From the NCBI GenBank assembly GCA_012032135.1, contig JAAURS010000005.1:1-35209 (forward strand): a stretch of DNA of 35,209 nt, read 5' to 3'. The notes under the pieces were generated by a model. It was not told the origin of the DNA, did not search any database, and worked only from the letters and a program-made list of their open reading frames with translations. Source of the DNA: Acaryochloridaceae cyanobacterium RU_4_10 (GTDB taxonomy: Bacteria > Cyanobacteriota > Cyanobacteriia > Thermosynechococcales > Thermosynechococcaceae). The position numbers and the translations under genes were made by a program. This document shows, piece after piece, positions 19,329 to 30,082 of this stretch; the stretch's first letter is position 1; each line of letters begins with the position of its first letter.

Positions 19329-19364
19329 GTAGGGGCGCATGGCCATGCGCCCCTACAGGGTGTG
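19329..19364 (+). repeat. Palindromic repeat copy 2 (overlaps stop codon of the minus-strand phosphorylase)
   Basis: GTAGGGGCGCATGGCCATGCGCCCCTACAGGGTGTG; 35/36 identical to the reverse complement of 7404-7439. Confidence 0.9.
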
Positions 19365-20060
19365 ACGCTTGAGGGCTGAAGCAATCTGCTCCAGTTGCTT
19401 TAATCCTTTTAAGGATCCCTGAATTAAGCGCAAAGCATTTCGAGGTTCGCGAATCATATTTGCGGCTAGAGCCATTGGCTTAAGCGTTCCGTTATCGGTC
19501 ATCGCTGCGGATAAATCAGGTAGGTCATGTCGCGAATCATCGCTCACCACGCGCAACATATTGATGGCTACTCCTGTAGACTGGAGCGCGTTCAAAAAGG
19601 CGTAGCCTTCCATATCCACCACTTGGGCACCATAACGGAGGGCTAGGGCTTGTTTCTCCGTGGCTTGGTGCACCATGCGATCGCACATCAAAGAGGTGAC
19701 GGTTGTCACAGTTTTTCCAAGGCGCTCCTGTAAAGTCTTCAATAAGGTTGCATCGCAGTCTAATTGGGGAACGGAGTCAGCGTCTCGCGCGTCAAGACAG
19801 CTCCGATAGAGAACGCGATCTCCAATTCCAAGCTCTGGGACTAAGCTGCCGCAAAGTCCCATTAACAATACGGAAGGAGAATTACCCAAAACGTTTAATT
19901 CTGAATGCTGCCATTGTTGCAGATATGCCTGGATGGCCTGGGGACCCATCGGAATGCTATAGAGCGCAATAGAGGACTGAGGACTATGGTTTAAACCTCT
20001 TTGAACGGCCTTAAACTCAGCCCCTTGAGGGACAAAAATTGCACGAATGGGGCAAGACAT
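19353..20060 (-). CDS. Nucleoside phosphorylase family protein (possibly hopanoid-associated HpnG-like)
   Basis: VLLMGLCGSLVPELGIGDRVLY, VVDMEGYAFLNALQSTGVAINMLRVVSDDSRHDLPDL; divergent to a squalene/phytoene synthase. Start taken at MSCPIRAIFV. Confidence 0.7.
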   Translation of the reverse strand: MSCPIRAIFVPQGAEFKAVQRGLNHSPQSSIALYSIPMGPQAIQAYLQQWQHSELNVLGNSPSVLLMGLCGSLVPELGIGDRVLYRSCLDARDADSVPQLDCDATLLKTLQERLGKTVTTVTSLMCDRMVHQATEKQALALRYGAQVVDMEGYAFLNALQSTGVAINMLRVVSDDSRHDLPDLSAAMTDNGTLKPMALAANMIREPRNALRLIQGSLKGLKQLEQIASALKRHTL

Positions 20061-20343
20061 GGGAATCCTCAATAAATCCTCAGATTTAACCCATACCATA
20101 GAACATCAGACAGTTGAGGGAGCTGTCACAGAAAACAGAGCAATTTAGGGTTGGCTTGTGGTATCTTCCTTCAAGACTAACTCTAAAGATTTTTAAATTT
20201 TTAGCAACTTGTGAAACAAGCCCTTTGATAAAATTTCAACTTTTTGGTTGTACAATTCAGGCTCTAACCCCTCTATGGTTAGTGCGGCGACTGTGGTGAA
20301 TCGCTTATAGATTGTGAGTTTGGTGTTGTAGGAGTGCACGATT

Positions 20344-21396
20344 ATGGTTCAATTAGCCTTGAAGTCTCCGCTCGATCAACGGGAAGTTGAGCGTTTTTGT
20401 CAGGATATCCTTCCTAAAGTATCGCGGACTTTTGCTTTAAGTATTCGCTTTTTGCCTGGTAATTTGGGTCGTTCTGTCCTCTGCGGATATCTGCTCGCAC
20501 GGATTGCGGACACTATTGAAGACGATCCAAAGGCTTCCGTGAATGCAAAAACGGCCTTGCTGGATCAGCTTATTGATTGTTTTGAAGATGAATCCCTGGC
20601 GGATTTTTACCCACAAAAGACTCATTCGGTCACGGGTGACCCCGCCCATCTACACTTGGTTCACCAAACCCATCAAGTGTTTGCGCTCTACCGCAGCTTG
20701 CCCGAGCAATCTCAGCAGACGCTTCAGCATTGGCTCACAGAGATGATTGTGGGCATGAAGAAGTTTGTGAATCTTTATCCCAATGGTCTGCGGGTTAAGA
20801 GTTTAGAAGAATATAAGGAATACTGCTATTACGTGGCCGGAACGGTGGGTTTTTTGCTAACAGACTTGTGGTACGAACATTCTCCGTTTATCGATCGCGC
20901 GACTTATCAAGCCCTGAGAAAGACCTGTGCGGAATTTGGAGAGGCGCTCCAGACGGTCAATATTCTAAAAGATATTGCTTGGGATGCAGAGGAAGAGAAT
21001 GCTATTTACGTTCCTCAAGATGCGTTGGTTGCCCACGGTAGCAGCCACGATAGGCTTCTTGACCCCGCTTATTTAAACCAAAACCATGCGGCAATTAAGT
21101 CTCTGGTTGAGTTGGCTTGGACGGATTTAGACAAAGCCGCTGACTATCTCACCACTTTGCCCCACAGGTGTCTTCCCATCCGGTTATTTTGCATTTTGCC
21201 CCTCATGTTTGCCTATGCCACGCTGCGGGATATTACCCAATCCACGGCGATGCTCCGCGCAGGTGGCAATGTAAAAATTAGCCGCTCTGAGGTGAAGGCT
21301 TTGATTGTGGTCAGTCCGCTAACGGTCGTCAGCAATCTTTTGGTACGCGGGTTGATTAAGATCGTCCGTCACCGTGCCTTTCGGCTGTGGTTCTAG
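20344..21396 (+). CDS. Squalene/phytoene synthase family protein (squalene synthase-like)
   Basis: VSRTFALSIRFLPGNLGRSVLCGYLLARIADTIEDD and ALQTVNILKDIAWDAEEENAIYVP substrate-binding Asp-rich motifs. Confidence 0.9.
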   Translation: MVQLALKSPLDQREVERFCQDILPKVSRTFALSIRFLPGNLGRSVLCGYLLARIADTIEDDPKASVNAKTALLDQLIDCFEDESLADFYPQKTHSVTGDPAHLHLVHQTHQVFALYRSLPEQSQQTLQHWLTEMIVGMKKFVNLYPNGLRVKSLEEYKEYCYYVAGTVGFLLTDLWYEHSPFIDRATYQALRKTCAEFGEALQTVNILKDIAWDAEEENAIYVPQDALVAHGSSHDRLLDPAYLNQNHAAIKSLVELAWTDLDKAADYLTTLPHRCLPIRLFCILPLMFAYATLRDITQSTAMLRAGGNVKISRSEVKALIVVSPLTVVSNLLVRGLIKIVRHRAFRLWF

Positions 21397-21688
21397 TCAA
21401 AAGACGATCGCTCCACTCATACCCCCAAGGACTTGAAGGGGCGATAGCTGATTTATTCCCGAGCGGAATCGATGCCAAGCGATTTTGGTTTTGCGGCCAG
21501 TACTTCCGATCGTAGGTAGTTTGTCTCAATTTCTCACCTGACTTAAGGCGCAATCCTTAAATGCGATCGCACCTTCTCCAGTAGCTCTTTAAAGTGGAAA
21601 GGTTGGAGACAAAGTCCGTCGCACCGCAGGCAAAAGCAAGAAACTAAGCCAGGATTACGGTGAAATCATACTTTAACAGTGTAAATAC

Positions 21689-22360
21689 CTAAGCTTTTAA
21701 GCGATATCCCATGCCTCTTACTGTTTCAAACAGATCGCTACCTAGTTTTTTGCGCAGGTAGCCTACATAGACATCGACAATATTGGAACCAGGATCGTAG
21801 TCATATCCCCAAACTCGATCTAATAATTGTTCGCGGCTCATAACTTGTCCTGGATGGCGGAAAAATGTTTCGGCCAAAACGAACTCGCGGGTGGGCAACT
21901 CAATTTCGCGATCGCCCACTTTTGCCTTACGAGTCCGTAAATCCAGCACAATCTCCCCCACTTGCAACTCTACTACCTCTTGCATCGATCCATTAGATCC
22001 ATTGCTACGCAATCGCGCTCGAATCCGAACCAATAGTTCTTCAAAGCGAAACGGTTTGGTGAGATAATCATCTGCACCTCCTTCAAACCCCGCCACTTTG
22101 TCCTGAATGTCATCTCTTGCTGACAGAATAATAATGGGTAATTGCTCGCCTTGCCCTCGCAATTCTTCCAGTACTTCCAGCCCATCTTTTCCTGGCAGTC
22201 CTAAATCTAAAATCAGCAAGTCAAAATCTCCACCTAGCGCTAAGGCGCTCGCCTCATTTGCATCTGCGGATAGCGTTGGCGTAAAGCCATTGGCTCGCAG
22301 ACCTTTTTCTATAAATGCAGCAATGCGAGGTTCATCTTCAGCGATCAGAATTCGATACAT
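21689..22360 (-). CDS. OmpR-family response regulator
   Basis: MYRILIAEDEPRIAAFIEKGL...LLILDLGLPGKDGLEVLEELR...YLTKPF...winged-helix VWGYDYDPGSNIVDVYVGYLRKKL. Confidence 0.95.
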   Translation of the reverse strand: MYRILIAEDEPRIAAFIEKGLRANGFTPTLSADANEASALALGGDFDLLILDLGLPGKDGLEVLEELRGQGEQLPIIILSARDDIQDKVAGFEGGADDYLTKPFRFEELLVRIRARLRSNGSNGSMQEVVELQVGEIVLDLRTRKAKVGDREIELPTREFVLAETFFRHPGQVMSREQLLDRVWGYDYDPGSNIVDVYVGYLRKKLGSDLFETVRGMGYRLKA

Positions 22361-23897
22361 AGCGCACCGGAGAATGAAGGGATTCAGTGGAGGACTTTCT
22401 AGACAAGACGAGAGTAAAGGTTGCCCCGGTTCCCGGATTGCTGTGAACTGTGACATGTCCGCCATGGGCTTCGGCAATAGCCTTCACAATTGACAAGCCC
22501 AATCCCGATCCATCTGAACGACGACGGGTATGCGTAACTCGCGCAAAGCGCTCAAAAATTCGCTGCTGTTCGGCGAGGGGGATGCCTTCTCCTGTATCTT
22601 TCACCCAAATTTCTAAATTTTGATGATTTAAACGAGATCCCAGCGTAATTGTATCGCCAGACACCGTATGCTGAACTGCATTTTCTGCAAGGTTCATCAT
22701 TGCTTCCGTAATGCGCTGGCGATCGACCCGTATCTTTCCTGAAGCTCGATGCTCCAGATTCCAGTGGCGATCTCCCGACAACCCAGTCGCTTTCAAGTGC
22801 ATTTCCTGCATTAGATCTCCAACTTCAATGTCCTCTGGATGGAGAAAATCAGGTCGTTCTGTCTTTGCAAGGAGCAATAACTCTTCAACAAGACGATTCA
22901 TCCGATCTAGTTCATCAAGGACCAGAGCGACCGTTTCCTCTCGTTCCTGGGGATCGTCTCCCATCAACTCCAAATGACCTCGAACGATGGTAATGGGGGT
23001 TCGCAGCTCGTGGCCTGCATCATTGATAAAGTGGCGTTGCGACTTAAAGGCAGACTCCAGACGATCCATCATCTCGTTAAATGTTTGAGAGAGGTCCGAA
23101 ATTTCACCGTTTCCCTCAGTGGGCAGACGATTGGAGAGATCCGTTTCTGAAATTGAATGCGCCGTTGTGCTCAGCAGCCGGAGGGGAGCCAAAACTCGAC
23201 TGGCTGCCCACCAGATCAGCAGCAATGCCAAGCCCAACGCGAGCAGCTTAATCTGCACCATCACTCCAAAGGCTTCCAAGGCTTCATTCTGCTCTCCCTG
23301 AGTGGTATGGGCTATTACAAAAACGCCTAAAAATTTTCCATTAAATTTAATGGGTTCAGCTCTATGCAAAAGTCCACCATATTGGGAAGCTGAGAGCTTT
23401 TGTTCGCCCTGTTCGGGACGAGTGAGGTTAGCCCACCGAACCATTAGGACTGAATCCTGGCTCAGAATGCCAGGAAGTGCTCTGGGACTAGAGCGAAAAA
23501 ACTTGCCATTGACAAAACTGATGAGAAACATATCATCTTCAGGAATACGGCGCTTCAAGTGAATTTCCAGTAAGGATTCTAATTCCTGAGTGGTGGTAGG
23601 ATAACCCGTTGGTACAGGTTGACCATCCTCCCGCAACCCCTTGATTATGGCTTCATCATCAAGTTTGGGACCTTCTACGAGTAATTGCAGAAAACCCTCC
23701 ATCTCCTCATTGAGGTCTGCGCGCACCCGAGCATCCACCTGCGCCACCACTTGCAAGCGAATCAGGGGAATGGCTAGCCCTACAAACAGAATCATAATGC
23801 CCACATACCAAAGAACAATTCGCGTTCTGGCCTCCCCCCAAAACCTCTGCCATTGAGATGATTTGAGCCGTGGAGGGACTGTGGGGACGGTTGCCAT
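22338..23897 (-). CDS. HAMP-containing sensor histidine kinase
   Basis: FINDAGHELRTPITIVRGHLEL H-box, NLAENAVQHT N-box, DTGEGIPLAEQQRIFERF, GSGLGLSIVKAIAEAHGG; overlaps the response regulator start. Confidence 0.95.
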   Translation of the reverse strand: MATVPTVPPRLKSSQWQRFWGEARTRIVLWYVGIMILFVGLAIPLIRLQVVAQVDARVRADLNEEMEGFLQLLVEGPKLDDEAIIKGLREDGQPVPTGYPTTTQELESLLEIHLKRRIPEDDMFLISFVNGKFFRSSPRALPGILSQDSVLMVRWANLTRPEQGEQKLSASQYGGLLHRAEPIKFNGKFLGVFVIAHTTQGEQNEALEAFGVMVQIKLLALGLALLLIWWAASRVLAPLRLLSTTAHSISETDLSNRLPTEGNGEISDLSQTFNEMMDRLESAFKSQRHFINDAGHELRTPITIVRGHLELMGDDPQEREETVALVLDELDRMNRLVEELLLLAKTERPDFLHPEDIEVGDLMQEMHLKATGLSGDRHWNLEHRASGKIRVDRQRITEAMMNLAENAVQHTVSGDTITLGSRLNHQNLEIWVKDTGEGIPLAEQQRIFERFARVTHTRRRSDGSGLGLSIVKAIAEAHGGHVTVHSNPGTGATFTLVLSRKSSTESLHSPVRYVSNSDR

Positions 23898-24056
23898 AGG
23901 TCGATGTCGCAGATGCTACAGTCAGAAAAACCGAATTTACTCAGTTCTAAAGTAACATTACAACTTGCCAAGGTATGGTCGCAATGAATGCAGTTGAGTC
24001 AGATTCAAGCGATCGCGTTTGCCCGTAGGAGTAATCAAGTGAATCATAAATCACTT

Positions 24057-24995
24057 TCAAGCCGCCACCGAATACATCCGTTGAAGAAGGCTGTCTCTCT
24101 CTTCAGAAGACAGTAGGAGATCGCCTGCTCGTGAATTCATAGCCGCCTGTTGTGGTGACTTGGCCCCAGGAATAGCTACAGGGCGAACGGGGTGAGAGAT
24201 AACATAGCGCAACGCAGCGGTAGCCATCTTTTCGCCTGGTTCTAAACAATCTTGAAGAGCTGTAACCGCTTCGATATCTTGCTTAAATTTCAACTGCTTG
24301 GCTTCATTTTTGTGCCATTTAGCGCGAATCGTATCTGTGAAGACTGTATCAGCACCGTACTTGCCCGAGAGCAAGCCTTGCCCGAGGGGTCCGCGCACGA
24401 GTACCGCAATGCCATGCTCCATACAGTAGGGGAGCATTTGCTTTTCAGCTTTGCGATTTAAGAGAGAGTAATCAAATTCCACAATACGACAGGTGTTGTT
24501 AACATTAAAGCGTTTTAGGACTTCAAAATTGTTGGTTGAAATCCCATAGGCGCGCAGGTGCCCTTTATCCTTAAGCTGTTCAAAGGCTTCCAGGTAAACT
24601 GTGGGGTCTTCAATATCTCCCTCGTGGCACAGCACCGCATCTACGTAGTCTGTTTGCAAACGAAAGAGGGAAGCTTGCAAACAAAGGCGGACGGTATCAC
24701 TATTTTTGGGCAGATCTTCTCCGGTGCGCCGCCCCCAGCTACCAATTTTAGTGACGATGTGGGTGCGATCGCGGATTCCCTTGAGAGCGTTTCCCAGGCG
24801 TTCTTCCGACAATCCTTGCGGGATGCCATAGGCTTCTGCGGTATCGAACAAGTTGACACCGCAATCGAAGGCATTGCGGACGGTTTCGAGGGCTGTACCC
24901 TCCTCAATTTCACCCCACTGATTGCCAATGTTCCAGGTGCCCATTCCAATCGTCGAAACGTTCCAGCCTGTAGTTCCAAATTCACGATATAGCAT
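24057..24995 (-). CDS. Aldo/keto reductase
   Basis: GMGTWNIGNQWG, GVNLFDTAEAYG, VTKIGSW, DYVDAVLCH, VRGPLGQGLLSGKY. Confidence 0.93.
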   Translation of the reverse strand: MLYREFGTTGWNVSTIGMGTWNIGNQWGEIEEGTALETVRNAFDCGVNLFDTAEAYGIPQGLSEERLGNALKGIRDRTHIVTKIGSWGRRTGEDLPKNSDTVRLCLQASLFRLQTDYVDAVLCHEGDIEDPTVYLEAFEQLKDKGHLRAYGISTNNFEVLKRFNVNNTCRIVEFDYSLLNRKAEKQMLPYCMEHGIAVLVRGPLGQGLLSGKYGADTVFTDTIRAKWHKNEAKQLKFKQDIEAVTALQDCLEPGEKMATAALRYVISHPVRPVAIPGAKSPQQAAMNSRAGDLLLSSEERDSLLQRMYSVAA

Positions 24996-25021
24996 GATAG
25001 CTCCTGTAAATGTTCGAGATC

Positions 25022-25730
25022 TTATACTTGTGGCGTTAAAAATTGCTCTTCCAGATGTCTGGTCAAATTTAAAGTTTCCAATTGAGCTGAAAGAATGTCC
25101 GATTGAAAAAAATTCAGAACGCTAATTCCACAGTTGGATTGTTTGAAAGCATGATAGCAGGCAGGTGTAAGATTCAACGCAGTATTTATCAAAGCCCGAT
25201 TGGTGCCCGAATGACTGACTAATAATAAGGTTTGCCCTAGGTGATGAGGCAATATTTCCTGCCAAAATTGTTGCGATCGCCCGTAAAGTTCGCGCACGGG
25301 ATAAAAAGCGCTGTTTGGTATGGGGATCTTCCATTGAAAATTGATGGGGAGATTGTTTCCAACAGCGATACTCTTCCGCAAACTTCGTCCGTACATCTTT
25401 ATGGCAAAGTCCTTGCCAAGCTGGCAAATCGATCTCTCGTAGCTGCCAAACGACATGAACGTTTTGCAGATTGACCGCAGGCGTCATCATTGACAGCATC
25501 TCGCTCGCGGTCTCTTGTGCTCGTCGAAGAGAACTTACGTACAGAGCATCAACAGTCAATCCGCTCAAAAACTTTCCCGTCTGCCGTGCCATCGATTTGC
25601 CCAATTCGGTCAGCACCGATTCGTCACTACTCCCTTGATGTCTTCCCTGCGCGTTAAAGGTACTTTCACCGTGGCGCACCAATATAACTCGTATTTCATC
25701 AGACGAAGGTTTTTCAAACGTCCAAGACAT
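25022..25730 (-). CDS. Histidine phosphatase (phosphoglycerate mutase-like) family protein, frameshifted
   Basis: VILVRHGESTFNAQGRHQGSSDESVLTELG in ORF 25122..25730 and LVSHSGTNRALINTALNLTPACYHAFKQSNCGISVLNF in ORF 25022..25456; shift at the A5/T5 run 25303-25307. Confidence 0.88.
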
Positions 25731-27562
25731 ATTCCGCTCCTTTGTATCCGTTTGACTTGTTTTGTAAGCGATAGAGCGCCGCGTAGCGTCCAGATTGCTG
25801 CATCAACTCTCGATGGGTGCCTTGCTCCAGAATATTGCCCTGTTCCACATACAGAATCCGATCTGCTTGCTCGACCGCACGAAGATTGTGGGAAATCAAG
25901 AAGGTCGTACTCCCTCGTGTCAAACGTTTTAACGCTTCATTTACCGCATATTCGCTTTCGCTATCCAATCCCGTGGTGGGTTCATCGAGAATCACGATAG
26001 GAGAATGTCGGATAGCTGCCCGCGCGATCGCGATGCGCTGGCGCTGTCCTCCCGATACGCTACCCCCCCGCTCTCCGAGAATTGTATCGTAGCCATCGGG
26101 TAGATCCATAATAAAATCATGGGCATTGGCGAGGCGAGCGGCGCGTTCTACTTCCTGGTCAGAAGCACCGAGACGACCGTAGGTAATATTGTCACGGATG
26201 CTCGCTGCAAACAAGACGCTATCCTGCATGACAACGCTGATTTGCTGTCGCAAGGAATCCAGCTTATAGCTGCGAATATCTTTGTCGTCGATGAGAATGC
26301 GGCCTTCTACGGGATCGTAGAGGCGCAGGATTAAACTGACCAGGGTGGATTTGCCACTTCCTGAGGGGCCAACGAGGGCAACTTGCTGACCCGGTTCTAC
26401 GGTCAAGTCCAACCCTTTCAAAATCTGACGGTTTGGAGCATAACCAAAGGAGACATTTTCAAAGCAAACCGCACCATAGAAAGGGTGGGCAACTTTAGCG
26501 CTCGGTAGATCTCGGACATTGGGTTCATAATCGAGAATGTCAATTACCCGCTCACCGGAGGCTGTTGCCTTGGCGATCTGGCCAATTTGCTTGGTAATCT
26601 GCCGCATCGGCTCAAAGGCGGTTTTCAGGTAGTTGACAAAAATCAAGACATCACCCGGTGTGAGGGTTTTCTGGATCGCCAGGAGAGAGCTACGCCAGAC
26701 CACCAGTGCCAGCACAAGCGCCATCAACACTTTTACCAACCCTTCTAAAAAAGTTGCGAGTTTGAGCGATCGCGCTCCTTCATCCAGACTTTTTGTATTC
26801 TGGTAGAGAAAATTTTGCTCCAGCATATCGTGTAGGGAGAGCGCCTGCACGACTTTAATTGCACCTAAGGTTTCACTAGTGGTATCAGCGATCAATCCTT
26901 CAGTACGCCGATGCTTCTTGGTGACTTTACGAATGCGGCTGACGATGCGGGTTGTCGTTAGCGTAAAACAAGGGAAAAACAGCCATAGAAATCAAGGCTA
27001 ACTCCCAATTCAGCCAGAACATTACCCCAATCATTCCGACGATCGTAATCACGTTTGCCAAAAACGGCAGAGCCGTTTTGATCGTCACCAGGCGCAATCG
27101 TTCAATATCGTAGGTGACTCGGGTAATTAAGTCGCCACTTTTGAACTGCTGATGGAAGGACAAAGAAAGTCTTTGAATGTGACTGTACAGGTTACTGCGT
27201 ACCTCAGAAAGTACCTGAATGGCTGCTAGAGCCATGCCGTAGGTGCTCAAGTAGGAAGTGATACTCCGTAGAGCCGCGATCGCGACAATTGCGCAGGCCA
27301 GCAGTGCCAGAAACCAGAGGGGAGATAGCCCCAGGGGTGAATTGTGGGCAGGAACGAGATTTGTGTTTGAGAGCAGGACATCATCAAAAATATATTTCAA
27401 GGGCCAAGGTTCCAGTAATCCCAGCACAGTTTCCACCAGTAGTGCCAGGAGAGAACCGCCAATGAGTATCTGGCGCTTGCGGATTTGTGGCCAGAATTTA
27501 AACAGCATGTGCCAAATGCCAGGAAGGATTCCCTTCAGGTCTTTTTCTGCTTGACTTACCAT
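25714..27562 (-). CDS. ABC exporter (TM + NBD fusion, MsbA-like), frameshifted
   Basis: N-terminal TMD ORF 26927..27562 and C-terminal ORF 25714..26895 with Walker A GPSGSGKST, signature SVSGGQRQRIAIARA, Walker B IVILDEPTTGLD. Removing one T at the A4/T4 run 26966-26969 joins PLF-TLTTTRIVSRIRKVTKKHRRTEGLIADTTSETLG. Confidence 0.92.
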
Positions 27563-27590
27563 GGATTTGAATAAGAGGAAAAGGTTGCTT

Positions 27591-27632
27591 CAAATCCCCC
27601 TTATTCTGGGGAATTTAGGGGGATCTGGTCAG
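27591..27632. repeat. C/G-rich interspersed repeat-like sequence
   Basis: CAAATCCCCCTTATTCTGGGGAATTTAGGGGGATCTGG resembles AAATCCCCCTTA..GGGGGATTTAGGGGGATC repeats recalled from cyanobacterial intergenic regions. Confidence 0.45.
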
Positions 27633-27680
27633 GGGGTGAGGCTCATCAACTTGCTGTGGGTTCAGAAATAGCCTGGTTTG

Positions 27681-28817
27681 CTAGATTGTCTGGCTTTTCA
27701 AATTTCTTGCCATTTTTGAGCTTCTGCGATCGCGCAAACCTAAACTGTGTTTGGCATACTCATGTTTGCGAGCATAGCGATCGCTAATGAAGTTATTGAT
27801 GGGACGTTCAAACACCTGTAGCCAGTCGGCAAACTGATTGCGCTTTTCTTTCCAGGGGAAACGGCTGATAATTGGGCGCATCAGGGCGCGATAGCGTCGT
27901 CGTCCCAGTCGGTTATAGCGGCGTTCGAAGTACCAATCTTCTTCCACATCCCACTTTTTGCGGAAATGGTCAAAGCTGGCTAAATCCCAAGCATCACTCC
28001 AGCGCAAACCGAAGTAGGTGTAATCGTACCAATCAAATTCAGCTCCGGTCATATAGGTGACGATGCTCTGGCGTTCGCAGTAGACTGTGCCGCCAGCCTT
28101 GGCTGCGCATAAACAGAGGTCGATGTGCTCGCGGGTACTGAGCAAGTTCTCATCTAGTAAACCATGCTCATCGAAGAAGGACTTACGCACCAGCGCCGTA
28201 TGGAATTCCACAAATTCACACTGAAACCGGGTCAATTCTTCAGGAATTTTTGAGACTCGCTTACCTTCCAGATAGCTTTTTTGCACGGCATAGCGTCCTG
28301 TTTTGCCATTTTCAGTACGCACTTCAATGTAGGTTTTACCGCCACCATTGTGCACAACCTCATGGATGGGAGAATCGATACAGGTCAATGTCCCGACCAC
28401 CGTTGCGTCTGTTTCTTCAGCGCATTCTACCAATTTATGTAACCAGCCGCGTTGGACCAGAACATCATTATCAACAAACACAATATACTTGCTGTTTGCC
28501 GCTTGTATCCCGATATTACGAGCGCGATTGGGCGAAAGAAAATGCTCGGTGCGAATCAGCTTGAATTGCTTCTCTCGGGATTGTGCTTCTAGATAGGCTT
28601 TCAGTTCTGGAGACGAGCCCCCATCTACATACACGAGTTCAAAGGGATAATTGGTGTCGGTGTAGATGCTCTCTAAAGATTGTTTTGAGTAGCTAAAGCG
28701 TTCCCGTGGCACCACCACAATGGTTACCATGGGTTGCTCTAGGGTCGCTGTTGATGTTAGATGTTTTTGGGAGAGTGTGGTTGTCATATTCATCGTCCTC
28801 ATGTTCATCGTCCTCAT
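27681..28817 (-). CDS. Glycosyltransferase family 2
   Basis: MVTIVVVPRERFSYSKQSLESIYTDTNYPFELVYVDGGSSPELKAYL...NRARNIGIQAANSKYIVFVDNDVLVQRGWL. Confidence 0.9.
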   Translation of the reverse strand: MRTMNMRTMNMTTTLSQKHLTSTATLEQPMVTIVVVPRERFSYSKQSLESIYTDTNYPFELVYVDGGSSPELKAYLEAQSREKQFKLIRTEHFLSPNRARNIGIQAANSKYIVFVDNDVLVQRGWLHKLVECAEETDATVVGTLTCIDSPIHEVVHNGGGKTYIEVRTENGKTGRYAVQKSYLEGKRVSKIPEELTRFQCEFVEFHTALVRKSFFDEHGLLDENLLSTREHIDLCLCAAKAGGTVYCERQSIVTYMTGAEFDWYDYTYFGLRWSDAWDLASFDHFRKKWDVEEDWYFERRYNRLGRRRYRALMRPIISRFPWKEKRNQFADWLQVFERPINNFISDRYARKHEYAKHSLGLRDRRSSKMARNLKSQTI

Positions 28818-28818
28818 G
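28789..28818 (-). repeat. 15-bp tandem duplication covering the start codons/SD of the GT2 gene
   Basis: TTCATCGTCCTCATG x2 on +; minus strand ATGAGGACGATGAAC ATGAGGACGATGAAT ATGACAACC (MRTMN MRTMN MTTT). Confidence 0.9.
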
Positions 28819-28870
28819 GTCGTTTTTCAGGTTTCATAGTAGAGGGTGATTTCACTTCACCCTCCAAACG

Positions 28871-30063
28871 TTATGCAGCAACGACAGGTTGCTCTATCAA
28901 AGTCTGCAAGAGATCCGTCGTTTTTTGAGCACCTTGCAGTTCAAAGGATCTGAAGGGCTGCACACTGCGCGGTGCTTCAAGGGCCTGAACAATTCGATCG
29001 ACGAGTTGTTTAGGCTGGAGATCTTCAGGCTGTAATAGCCTTAAAATCCCCATACTTTGCAATTTTTCAGCTCTTATGGTTTGCTCCCAATCTTTACTGG
29101 ATGGGAGAATCATCGCGTTTACCTCGGTACGGAGAATGTTCATGGTGGTGTTATACCCGCCCAAACTGATGGAAAGACTGGCTTCCTGCATATAGGCGAG
29201 CAGGTTTGGGGTAAACTTGCGCAGGGTGAGGTTGGAAGATTCTGATGCAGCCTGCATGCAAAGTGAAAAATTTTCAGTGGGGATGAAGGGTCCTGTAAAC
29301 ACCTGTAGATGATGCTGGGGAAGGTGTTTCTTCAGCATCGGGCTGGCTGCAATTGCTGCTTCGAGTAAATGATGGCCGAGCTGCCCGCCACCAATACTGA
29401 CCAGAATCATTGGCCGATTCCGTGAAAAATCAGCAACATCTTCTTCACTCCAGACCGATTCCTTCAATAGGGGTTGCGCTACAAATCCTGTATAGTGAAT
29501 CGGGCAATGGATATCTGACACTGCTGGGAAACTTTCTTCCAAGCGATGAAAGTGAGGATCGGAATGAACCAGCAGTAAATCAAAATATTGATTCAGTCGC
29601 TGACAGGTTGTGGCGATCGCTGCATTGCGATCTGCATAAGGTTGTGCCATTACCACATCCCGCAGACTACAGATTACTTTCACAGGCTTACGAGAGGCTT
29701 TCACCCGCTCTAGTAAAGGAATCGATTCAAATTCAAATTGATATTTTTTGAAGGGATATCCCTCTATAATCAGGTAGTTTGGTTGAAAAGACTCAAAGAC
29801 CTGAAGTAACTTTTCAGTGCGTTGCTGTTTCACCGTTTCTAAATCTTGGGATGGTCAGCAACTTTCACCTGACGGTTTTCAGAGAGGAGGAGGGGTAGTG
29901 TCACTACCTCTACGTTTTCTGGAAGGGTCAACCCTTCTACATCTGTGCCGCCCTTGACGAAACACACCTGAAATTCAGTGGCTAAACTGCGCATCAGTTC
30001 CACGCTACGCACCAGGTGCCCCATACCCAGATGATATTGACAATAAAATAAAATCTTCTTCAT
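28871..30063 (-). CDS. MurG/GT28-like glycosyltransferase, copy A, frameshifted
   Basis: N-terminal ORF 29839..30063 (MKKILFYCQYHLGMGHLVRSVELMRSL) and C-terminal ORF 28871..29833 (ISLGGYNTTMNILRTEVNAMILPSSKDWEQTIRAEKLQSMGIL). One extra C at C3 (G3 29848-29850 on +) gives VADHPQDLETVKQQRTEKLLQ, aligning with paralog 30083..31291. Confidence 0.87.
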
Positions 30064-30082
30064 TTTCTCTCACCTCCTGAAG

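Noticed and set aside
22107-23856. Multiple plus-strand ORFs opposite the sensor kinase/response regulator
   Set aside because: Shadow ORFs of well supported genes, biased Ser/Arg-rich composition.
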